The translations under genes were made by a program, and so were the position numbers. The notes under the pieces were generated by a model. The model saw nothing but the letters and a program-made list of their open reading frames with translations. It was not told the DNA's origin and did not search any database. A DNA stretch of 18,047 bases from DTBU01 sp964568845 (lineage in GTDB: Archaea > Thermoproteota > CALKCG01 > B24): the NCBI GenBank assembly GCA_964568845.1, contig CAZMSC010000026.1, positions 1 through 18,047 of the forward strand. The letters are read 5' to 3'. This document shows positions 1 to 5,328 of the stretch, piece by piece. The stretch's first letter is position 1; every line of letters starts with the position of its first letter.

Positions 1-873
1 ATATCTGTTTCGAGCAGTGAGATAAGGGAGGGTGATTCTATTGCTGTTTCAGGCTCTATAACGCCTTCACCTGGCTCTGTGACTGTTGTGTTGACCTATA
101 GGAGTCCTGATGGGTCTGTTCTGAATAGGACTGTCTCTTCGGCTTCAGATGGGTCTTACGCGGATACTTGGAGTCCTACTCCCAGGGGTTCTTGGACTGT
201 TTTCGCCAGTTGGGCTGGTAGTGAAAACTATGAGGCTTCTGTGAGCTCAGAGGTGTCTTTCACCGTTAGGGAGAGGGGTTTATGTATAATAGCGACTGCT
301 ACATACGGCTCTGAGCTTGCTCCTGAAGTCCAGTATCTTAGAGGCTTTAGGGATGGTATTGTCCTTTCAACCTTTGCCGGAGGCTGTTTCATGGAGGTTT
401 TCAACGCTTGGTACTACTCCTTCAGCCCTGCCGTTGCAGGCTTTATAGCTGAGCATTCTGCTTTGAGGTCTATGGTTAAGGTAATTCTGTATCCTTTGAT
501 GGGTATTCTACGCCTTTCAGCTTCAACCTACATGCTTTTCAGCTTCAACGTTGAGCTTGGTGTTGTTGCGGCCGGTCTTGTAGCCAGCAGCCTCATAGGC
601 TTTGTATACTTTGCTCCGATGCTTACAATACCCTTCATGTTCTTTGGAAGTTTGAGGAGGGCTTTTGAATCTAAGGGCTGGAGGATTCTAGCGGCTGTTT
701 GGCTTTTAAGCTTAGCTTTGATAGTATTGGGCGAGGTCTGCCTATCCCACGTTGTGATGATGCTGGCTACTGGTATGTTCGTCTTAGCGGCTTTAAGCTT
801 TTCAGCCTTGCTCGGAGCCTTCGCCATAGCCAATGCCATCGCTAGGCTTAGGGCTTTAATTGGTATTCCGTAG
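1..873 (+). CDS. Ig-like / CFI-box membrane protein, C-terminal part (5' end outside window)
   Basis: The frame is open from base 1, so the gene begins upstream; 290 residues are visible. Residues 1-90 read as an Ig-like beta-sandwich typical of archaeal surface proteins, with phrases such as PRGSWTVFASWAGSENYEAS. This is followed by a CFI-box: CIIATATYGSELAPEV, then LRGFRD, a Gly-rich stretch, FNAWYYSFSPAVAGFI and a conserved Leu/Pro segment. That pattern matches the CFI-box-CTERM domain, a C-terminal module of secreted proteins with no established function. Unusually, the box is not terminal: about 100 hydrophobic residues with three or four membrane segments follow. The likely location is the cell surface, anchored by the C-terminus. 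Third codon positions are rich in T, unlike most genes further downstream. No enzyme motif was seen. Confidence 0.85.
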   Translation: MSVSSSEIREGDSIAVSGSITPSPGSVTVVLTYRSPDGSVLNRTVSSASDGSYADTWSPTPRGSWTVFASWAGSENYEASVSSEVSFTVRERGLCIIATATYGSELAPEVQYLRGFRDGIVLSTFAGGCFMEVFNAWYYSFSPAVAGFIAEHSALRSMVKVILYPLMGILRLSASTYMLFSFNVELGVVAAGLVASSLIGFVYFAPMLTIPFMFFGSLRRAFESKGWRILAAVWLLSLALIVLGEVCLSHVVMMLATGMFVLAALSFSALLGAFAIANAIARLRALIGIP

Positions 874-1149
874 GCGATGTAGCTACCCGTTCTCCCCTCT
901 ATTTTTCCATGCCTTTTATCTTTGGAGGCTTGCTCTAGTTTAGACTTGAATAGTCTGCGTTTTTAAGGTTTGATGTGTGATGTTGAGATGTGTTTGTTTT
1001 TTAAACTGTTGTGGGGGTTGTTTTCCAGTTTAGACGTTTGGGTTTTTCGTTTTTCTAAAATATGTCTGTGTTTTTCTAAATCTGAATTCTGCGTTTTTGG
1101 GATTTTTTACAACGTTTTTGACGTTTTATTTGAAAATGTCAAATGAAAA
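874..1149. other. T-rich intergenic spacer with repeated short motifs
   Basis: No coding sequence is supported here. The plus strand carries many runs of five or six T, as expected of archaeal intrinsic termination after the gene ending at 873. Short words recur: AGTTTAGAC at 937 and 1027, CTGCGTTTTT at 956 and 1089, and TTTTTCTAAA at 1050 and 1071. They may be decayed duplications or termination signals. Confidence 0.5.
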
Positions 1150-1165
1150 CTTAAATATTGGATAT
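1145..1165 (+). promoter_or_regulatory. TATA/BRE promoter of the 1194 pilin gene
   Basis: The TATA box is CTTAAATATT around 1150-1159, preceded by the A-rich GAAAA that is usual for a BRE. The predicted transcription start is near 1180, giving a short leader that still includes the GAGGG ribosome site at 1183-1187. The element is nearly the same as the one at 6386-6405 ahead of the pilus operon. Confidence 0.65.
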
Positions 1166-1193
1166 TTCAATATTAAATATTCGAGGGTTAGGT

Positions 1194-1619
1194 TTGAAGA
1201 GTTTTAGGGAAAGCCGTAAAGCCATAAGCCCGGTAATATCGACCATCATAATCGTAGCCGTAGCAATAGCCATATCGATAGCAGTAGCCTTCTGGCTCGG
1301 AGGAATAACAGGAATATTCACGAGGTTCGAAAAACTAGAAATACCAACAGCATACGCAGTAAAGACTGATAATGGTTGGAACGTTACGTTAGAGGTTAAG
1401 AATACTGGGACGACGCCTACAACCATTACAGAGGTATTGGTAAACGGAGTACCATACGCCAATTTTGCGCTTAGTCCACAGGATGGCTATCTTGATCCTG
1501 GAGCTAATGGAAGTGTAGTCGTAACTTTATCTACCGGTTTTTCCGGTGGTCAGGCTGTTACTATTACGCTTCACACCTCTGGCGGTCAAGACTATCCTAA
1601 GACAGTAGTATTACCATAG
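1194..1619 (+). CDS. Archaeal type IV pilin-like protein (class III signal peptide)
   Basis: A 141-residue pilin. The TTG at 1194 is preferred over the upstream TTG at 1158 because it follows GAGGG (1183-1187) and because 1158 lies inside the TATA box. The N-terminus MKSFRESRKA-ISPVIS fits the prepilin peptidase rule (basic residue, small residue, then hydrophobic), with cleavage expected between A10 and I11. A hydrophobic helix of about 25 residues follows, ending FWLGG, the archaeal Pilin_N pattern. The rest is a beta-rich head with NVTLEVKNTGTTPTTITEVL and a GQAV...HTSGG...KTVVLP end. The head is homologous to those of the genes at 1711 and 5329 (minus). Codon style changes from A/C-ending to T-rich near 1362, and the last 24 codons nearly match the minus-strand gene. 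It is probably a structural filament subunit. Which of the two small pilins is the major one cannot be told. Confidence 0.88.
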   Translation: MKSFRESRKAISPVISTIIIVAVAIAISIAVAFWLGGITGIFTRFEKLEIPTAYAVKTDNGWNVTLEVKNTGTTPTTITEVLVNGVPYANFALSPQDGYLDPGANGSVVVTLSTGFSGGQAVTITLHTSGGQDYPKTVVLP

Positions 1620-1664
1620 AGCCGGCCGGGCTTAAAAACCCAATATTCCCCCCTTTATTTTTTA
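1620..1664 (+). terminator. Probable terminator after the 1194 pilin
   Basis: A short GC-rich stretch with a GGGCTT...ACCC mini-stem is followed by a C run and then T-rich sequence at 1653-1662. Its first 20 or so bases are duplicated behind the stop codon of the minus-strand gene ending at 5329. Confidence 0.45.
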
Positions 1665-1710
1665 AACCTTAAACATGTTTACTTCAGCTGGCATAGAGGT
1701 GAGTATCGGC

Positions 1711-2166
1711 TTGAAGCCTTTAAACGGCGTTAAAGCCTTAAGCGCAGTCTTAGCCACACTCATAATCATCGCCGTAACAATCACAGTGACGATCATCATG
1801 GCATTCTGGATGGGCGGTTTAACAGGCTTCTTTACGGGGTGGGAGAGGCTTGAAATCTCAAACGCCTTCGCATCCCGCGTTGAAGACGGATGGGACGTCA
1901 CATTTACAATCGTAAACCGAGGCGTCTGGGACAGCAGGTTCACAGGCATACTCGTAAACGAAAAGCCCATACACGTATACGGCGGAGACGTAACCCTAGT
2001 AGACGGAGACGGCCTGGGAAAAATAGACATAGCCGTTAAAGCCGGGACGACGGTAACACTGACAATACACTTTAAAGAAGACGGATTCCAACCAGGTCAA
2101 ACAGTACTCGTAACCTTCCAATCAGCCAGAGGAGGAAGCTTCCCAAGAGAAATACATCTACCCTAA
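1711..2166 (+). CDS. Archaeal type IV pilin-like protein, second copy
   Basis: A 151-residue paralogue of the preceding pilin. An ATG exists at 1675, but TTG 1711 is chosen: GAGGTGA at 1696-1702 lies 8 nt before it, and the resulting N-terminus MKPLNGVKA-LSAVLAT has the usual short basic leader of a class III signal peptide, with cleavage expected after A9. The hydrophobic helix ends FWMGGLTGFF. The head carries the family features WDVTFTIVNRG, a VN..P turn, a GTTVTLTI strand, GQTVLVTF and a final hydrophobic -LP. Unlike its neighbour it keeps A/C-ending codons throughout. A weak TATA-like TTTTTTAAAC lies at 1658-1667, so it may have its own promoter. Probably a filament subunit exported with the machinery encoded at 6444-15759. 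Confidence 0.85.
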   Translation: MKPLNGVKALSAVLATLIIIAVTITVTIIMAFWMGGLTGFFTGWERLEISNAFASRVEDGWDVTFTIVNRGVWDSRFTGILVNEKPIHVYGGDVTLVDGDGLGKIDIAVKAGTTVTLTIHFKEDGFQPGQTVLVTFQSARGGSFPREIHLP

Positions 2167-2382
2167 AGCCCCTACAGGCTTCCGTGGGTAGATCACAGCG
2201 CTCACCTAAAGGGAGAATATTAGCTGAATGAGACATGTTTTCCAAACTTCTCAATACTAGTGCGTTTAGAAGCCTCCCATGTTAAGGCTTAAAGTATTAA
2301 GTGGAAGCATGCCCCGATAGATACATCTAGCCGACGTTAATACTCTTATGGCTGCTCATCTTCTAAGCATATTTAGACACTT
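2167..2382. other. Intergenic spacer between convergent genes
   Basis: About 216 nt between the pilin stop at 2166 and the minus-strand stop at 2383. No RNA gene or convincing ORF is seen. An imperfect small inverted repeat (AGCC...GGCT) just after 2166 might help end the pilin transcript. Confidence 0.4.
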
Positions 2383-2811
2383 CTACTTCCAGTACTCAGG
2401 AGCTACGCTGAGCCTCTTTACGCTTAATGGCTCATCGTTGAATCTCCATAAACCCCCTCCCGGGTCTTCTATCGATAGTTTAAGCGCCGATGCCAGCTTA
2501 TCGCTGATCAGCACCTCATCCTCTTCACTTGAAATTATCGGAGTGGCTCTAACAAAACTAGTGTCTCTATCCTCAACTAAGACTTGAACATCGATTGACC
2601 GTGAGCTTTTAATAACTAGAGTTGTACCTCCAACTACATCATATTCCTCAAGCGTAGAGTTTCCAGCAGGCGGATAGAGGCCAAGCCTCTCAGCCAATTT
2701 AACTGGAAGCAGTATCTCAGGCTGCTCCGTCTCGAATCCAGTATTCACTAAAGCCGCTGCTTCGGCTTCTTCTCTATTTAACTTGACTCTTATCTTCACC
2801 CTCACGCCCAT
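2383..2811 (-). CDS. Retropepsin-like (clan AA aspartic protease-related) protein with NTG instead of DTG
   Basis: A 142-residue soluble protein. ATG at 2811 is preceded by AAGGAGAGG with a 4-nt gap, a strong ribosome site. The order of elements resembles single-domain retropepsin-like proteins: an N-terminal beta hairpin (GVRVKIRVKLNRE), the catalytic-loop position AALVNTGFETEQPEILLP, LAERLGL, a central VVGGTTLVI strand, a flap-like region, and near the end VLISDKLASALKLSIEDPGGG, like the usual 'vLiG...L..lg' segment. The residue at the catalytic Asp position is Asn24 (VNTGF), so normal Asp-dyad chemistry would be lost unless Asn is repaired or the protein only binds peptides. Assignment rests on pattern resemblance alone; a structure prediction would settle it. 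Confidence 0.6.
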   Translation of the reverse strand: MGVRVKIRVKLNREEAEAAALVNTGFETEQPEILLPVKLAERLGLYPPAGNSTLEEYDVVGGTTLVIKSSRSIDVQVLVEDRDTSFVRATPIISSEEDEVLISDKLASALKLSIEDPGGGLWRFNDEPLSVKRLSVAPEYWK

Positions 2812-2896
2812 GGTGCCTCTCCTTAGGCTCCACTATTATCCCAATCACCCTTCTAGGCCGAAGCTTCCCAAACCTCTTTCTAACAACCCTCGGCAA
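2774..2896 (-). CDS. Possible 40-residue basic protein upstream of the retropepsin-like gene
   Basis: A TTG-started ORF of 40 codons (MPRVVRKRFGKLRPRRVIGI, then IVEPKERHH...) overlaps the start of the retropepsin-like gene by 38 nt in another frame. A TATA-like element on the minus strand at 2931-2940 would place the transcript start near 2908, just ahead of it, and GAAGGGTG lies about 10 nt upstream of the start. The protein is strongly basic. No family is recognised. It could equally be a chance ORF in the leader of the next gene. Confidence 0.3.
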   Translation of the reverse strand: MPRVVRKRFGKLRPRRVIGIIVEPKERHHGREGEDKSQVK

Positions 2897-2930
2897 GCCC
2901 TAATACACCCTTCACTTTAGAAGGAGGACT

Positions 2931-2942
2931 TTTAAATATTTA
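2931..2942 (-). promoter_or_regulatory. TATA-like element for the minus-strand unit at 2383-2896
   Basis: AATATTTAAA reads as a TATA box on the minus strand, about 35-45 nt ahead of the small ORF and about 120 nt ahead of the retropepsin-like start. The sequence is nearly palindromic, so direction is uncertain. Confidence 0.4.
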
Positions 2943-3001
2943 AGACTATAGCCGCCTTAACCGAGAACCTTCTCAGGGGATTCGAGAAACCGGGAAGAAC
3001 G

Positions 3002-3009
3002 CTTTTATA
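3002..3009 (+). promoter_or_regulatory. TATA box of the PaREP1-type pseudogene
   Basis: CTTTTATA is followed by GAGG at 3033-3036 and the ATG at 3045, consistent with a transcript start near 3030. Promoter and ribosome site appear intact although the reading frame is broken. Confidence 0.5.
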
Positions 3010-3044
3010 CATGGCTGCGTCTTCTTTGATTCGAGGATCAGCCT

Positions 3045-3466
3045 ATGTCTGAAGCCGCTGTCGATAAGGCTATGAGGGCTAAACTATTCTTAAACGATAC
3101 CGAAGAGTCTCTAGAGAGGGGTTTTAAGGAGTTTGAAGAAGCCGTTAGACTTAACGACCAGGTTAGAATCCGCGATGCAGCGGAGAAGCTCTGGAACGCT
3201 ACAATAAACGCTACAAACGCGTTAATACTAAGCCTCCTCGACACAGTCTCAGCCAGCCACTGGAGAGGAGGAAGCTCCTCGAGAAACTTTAGGATGCGAA
3301 TCCTGAGATTGAGAAGCTCGGGTTCAGGGATAGGTATGCTGCAAGGGAAAGATACCTACACGAAATGACGTTCTACGATGGGATAATCGACGTTGAGATG
3401 CTGGAGAGAGAAGCGAGAAAAGTGAAAGAGTACATAAACGACGCACGTCGGCTACTCCAAGACTAA
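3045..3466 (+). pseudogene. PaREP1-family protein, frameshifted and with an internal stop
   Basis: The first 73 codons encode an alpha-helical PaREP1-type protein (RDAAEKLWNATINATNALIL, then SASHW). After W73 the frame must shift: reading from 3263 restores ERRKLLEKL, then a TAG stop at 3290-3292, then DANPEIEKLGFRDRYAARER, YLHEMTFYDGIIDVEMLE and KVKEYINDARRLLQD before TAA at 3464-3466. Loss of one G from a TGGGAG would explain the shift, and a single base change in the codon before Asp would explain the stop. PaREP1 proteins are HEPN-like helical proteins, common in thermophilic Thermoproteota and often present in many copies; their function is unsettled. The intact promoter and ribosome site suggest recent decay. 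Translation of the 107-residue truncated product is possible but it would lack the conserved C-terminal half. Confidence 0.85.
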
Positions 3467-3758
3467 AGCTGAAGGGTGGAAGATTTGGACAATAGGGAAG
3501 AGTCGTCTTCTCGTTGCGAACTTAAGAGGCCGCATGATACGAGGAAAATAAAGAGTTTAACTTGAAATAGAAGTATACGTGAGCTACCATCCAATACTCC
3601 TTTAAGATAAAACAAAGTTTCCTTTTAACGTATTCATAGATCGTCCACTCCCAGCATCCCACCCTCTAAAGACGAAAAAGCGAGAATCTTCCGACCTCAG
3701 TCTAGGATGTTGTTGACGCGACAGGTTTGAGGGTTTAGAGGGATGGTGGTTTGTGGGA
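3467..3758. other. Intergenic spacer, nothing recognised
   Basis: About 290 nt between the pseudogene and the vapBC promoter. No ORF with a ribosome site, no clear inverted repeat and no tRNA-like fold was noticed. Confidence 0.4.
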
Positions 3759-3767
3759 ATATTTAAA
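3759..3767 (+). promoter_or_regulatory. TATA box of the vapBC operon
   Basis: ATATTTAAA lies about 27-35 nt ahead of the ATG at 3794, so the mRNA would be leaderless or have a leader of only a few bases. VapB-type antitoxins normally bind their own promoter, so autoregulation here is likely by family knowledge; no palindromic operator is obvious. Confidence 0.55.
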
Positions 3768-3793
3768 TAAGTGGAGACTAAAATATTAGTGGG

Positions 3794-4048
3794 ATGGAGA
3801 ATTTAGAAATAGTAAAAGTTGACGAAAAGGGTAGAGTGATTATTCCCAAAAGTCTTCGAGAAAAGGCTAAGATAAAAGAGGGAGGCTACGTTAAAATGAG
3901 GGCGGATGGGAAAACAATAATAGTCGAATCGGTCGAATCCATTGCAGACAAGTACTACGGCGCCTTCAAAATAGAGAAATGGCCTGAAGACCTAGACGAA
4001 CTCATAATCAAGGTTGTGGGAAAATGGTGGACTTTGAAAGCTACGTAG
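3794..4048 (+). CDS. vapB: AbrB/SpoVT-type antitoxin VapB
   Basis: An 84-residue protein whose residues 4-48 form a swapped-hairpin AbrB DNA-binding domain: VDEKGRVIIPKSLREKAKIK followed by EGGYVKMRADGKTIIVE. The acidic, aromatic C-terminal tail (YYGAFKIEKWPEDLDELI) is the part that in this family wraps around the PIN toxin and blocks it. Its last 25 nt overlap the next gene, a normal toxin-antitoxin arrangement that couples their translation. It should neutralise the PIN ribonuclease at 4024 and repress the operon. The gene resembles chromosomal archaeal vapB copies; no sign of decay. Confidence 0.9.
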   Translation: MENLEIVKVDEKGRVIIPKSLREKAKIKEGGYVKMRADGKTIIVESVESIADKYYGAFKIEKWPEDLDELIIKVVGKWWTLKAT

Positions 4049-4476
4049 ACGTCAACGTATTCGTCTACTGGCTGAGCAACCACCCAGCCTTCGGCAAACA
4101 AGCCTACCAGTGGATAAAGAAAATCGAAGAAGCCCCTCGGGGAAAATACGTAACCTCAAGCCTAACGCTATACCAAACATTGGTGATAATAGCAGGCTTA
4201 ACAGATAGAAGCCTAAGAGAACAAAAACTGGTCGAAGAGATCACCAACTCGATAACCAACCTCCCAGGCCTAAAAATAGTCCCCCTAGCCGAAAAAGACA
4301 TGATCCAAGCAACAAACCTAATGAAAGAGTACCAACTAGACTACGAAGACGCCCTACATCTAGCCACAGCACTAAAAATTAAAGCAAAAGAAATAATCTC
4401 AAACGACCAAGACTTCGACAAAACACCACTAAAAAGAACATTCGCTAAATCGTCGCAAGAAAGCCCACAAGCTTAG
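4024..4476 (+). CDS. vapC: PIN-domain toxin VapC
   Basis: A 150-residue PIN-domain ribonuclease. Acidic residues expected at the metal site are D9 (YVDVNVFVYW), D109 (DYEDALHLATAL) and D128/D130 (SNDQDFDK). The second canonical acidic position, normally a Glu in the 'S..T..E' helix start, reads Gln51 (TSSLTLYQTLV); this may be a subfamily trait. VapC toxins cleave specific RNAs such as tRNA when released from the antitoxin. The ATG at 4024 lies inside vapB. The C-terminal tail after KTPLKRTF is short and polar and looks dispensable. Codons end mostly in A or C, as in the pilus operon. Confidence 0.9.
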   Translation: MVDFESYVDVNVFVYWLSNHPAFGKQAYQWIKKIEEAPRGKYVTSSLTLYQTLVIIAGLTDRSLREQKLVEEITNSITNLPGLKIVPLAEKDMIQATNLMKEYQLDYEDALHLATALKIKAKEIISNDQDFDKTPLKRTFAKSSQESPQA

Positions 4477-4597
4477 CAATTGGGCTTAAATCTTAGGATA
4501 GTAACTATCAGGCTGTTTCTGAAGTATGCTTCGGCTCTAAAAAAGGAATTAATTTCCATCTGAAATTTCACAATCATCATTAGTGGATGAATGTAGA

Positions 4598-4641
4598 TTT
4601 GTATGGATTTTGTATGGGTTTTTGTATGGCTGTTTGTATGG
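4598..4641 (+). repeat. Four phased copies of TTTGTATGG
   Basis: Exact copies start at 4598, 4609, 4621 and 4633, with periods of 11, 12 and 12 nt, close to one helical turn. They lie about 150 nt upstream of the gene at 4787 and 120 nt downstream of vapC. They could be a cooperative regulator-binding array, a T/G-rich terminator or a slippage product. Confidence 0.7.
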
Positions 4642-4750
4642 ATGTTTAGACCCCCCCTCCCCTAGATTTGAAAATCCGTCTGATTCCTCTACAGTATATA
4701 CGTCACGTCATTTAGGAATATCGGCAACACGCTCTATGATAAGACCGTAA

Positions 4751-4760
4751 ACGTTTTAAG
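4751..4760 (+). promoter_or_regulatory. TATA-like element of the HExxH membrane protein gene
   Basis: ACGTTTTAAG is centred about 31 nt before the ATG at 4787, which would give a leaderless mRNA. CTTTATA at 4775-4781 is too close to the start to serve. Confidence 0.4.
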
Positions 4761-4786
4761 CTCAAAATGCGCCTCTTTATAGCGTT

Positions 4787-5212
4787 ATGTTGATAAACCC
4801 TGCGAGGCTTCTAGCAGTCGTCATAACGCTATCGGTCACACATGAGCTCATACACGTGCTCGTAGCCCTAATGCTAGGCGTTAGGATAGAAGAGCTCATC
4901 ATAACCTGGTTTGGAGTAGCCCTATACCTCAGAGACGAAGACGTAGCCTACAGTATAAAAAGGCTTACAGTAATATCCCTATCTCCTCTAACGCTTGTGT
5001 TGATGGGGCTATCGATATGGCTATACACAGGGCAAGAGCTCTGGCTGGCGGTCTGGCTAAGCCTGCTGGGAGGTTCACTCGGAGACCTATACCTAACGGC
5101 TCTATTCGCGAAAACAAACCCAGTAGAGAGGATAAAGATATCCCAAGAGTGGAAGAGCAGGCTTAAAAACAAAGCCCTATACGTGCGGAAACTATCAACG
5201 TTGAAAAATTAA
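4787..5212 (+). CDS. Small integral membrane protein with HExxH motif (DUF3267-like putative zincin)
   Basis: A 141-residue hydrophobic protein. H19-E-L-I-H23 lies in the first membrane helix (VTHELIHVLVALMLG), the zinc-binding signature of zincin metallopeptidases. Two further hydrophobic stretches follow (about residues 60-80 and 85-107), and the last holds LLGGSLGDLY, whose D100 could be a third metal ligand, as in DUF3267-type putative membrane peptidases. The C-terminus is short and basic (KSRLKNKALYVRK), probably cytoplasmic. No ribosome site precedes the start, in line with a leaderless transcript. The substrate is unknown. It faces the pilus-associated gene at 5329 tail to tail and no operon link is visible. 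HExxH in a short membrane protein can occur by chance, but combined with the Gly-rich GD motif it is fairly convincing. Confidence 0.65.
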   Translation: MLINPARLLAVVITLSVTHELIHVLVALMLGVRIEELIITWFGVALYLRDEDVAYSIKRLTVISLSPLTLVLMGLSIWLYTGQELWLAVWLSLLGGSLGDLYLTALFAKTNPVERIKISQEWKSRLKNKALYVRKLSTLKN

Positions 5213-5278
5213 ATATGTAGACTTGCTCCAGACACCTCAGCCACCTTGAAACGGCAATTTACTGAAGATTTTAGAATG

Positions 5279-5326
5279 CATAAAAAGTCGGGAAGAGGGG
5301 AAAAATCGGGGTTTTAAGCCCGGCTG
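5279..5326 (-). terminator. Probable terminator of the minus-strand gene at 5329
   Basis: Reading on the minus strand, the stop codon is followed by a GC block with a GGG...CCC mini-stem, then T5 at about 5305 and another T5 at about 5283. The first part duplicates the 3' flank of the 1194 pilin. Confidence 0.5.
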
Positions 5327-5328
5327 CT

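Larger units (their letters stand above)
4477..4786. other. Intergenic spacer with a four-copy TTTGTATGG array and a C tract
   Basis: No gene is supported in these 310 nt. It holds the phased TTTGTATGG repeats (4598-4641), a C-rich run at 4650-4661, and further on the promoter of the next gene. Confidence 0.5.

Noticed and set aside
1158..1193. TTG at 1158 as start of the first pilin
   Set aside because: It lies within the TATA box and would not be on the transcript.
1675..1710. ATG at 1675 as start of the second pilin
   Set aside because: No ribosome site before it and it would add 12 residues ahead of an already complete class III signal peptide; TTG 1711 has GAGGTGA at ideal spacing.
2348..2587. 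Plus-strand ORF opposite the retropepsin-like gene
   Set aside because: Ser/Leu-rich shadow of the minus-strand gene without a ribosome site.
3045..3368. Intact 107-residue protein
   Set aside because: Residues after 73 lose PaREP1 similarity, which resumes in another frame up to 3466, so the gene is frameshifted.
4598..4641. CRISPR-like array
   Set aside because: Units are only 9 nt with 2-3 nt linkers and no spacers or cas genes are present.
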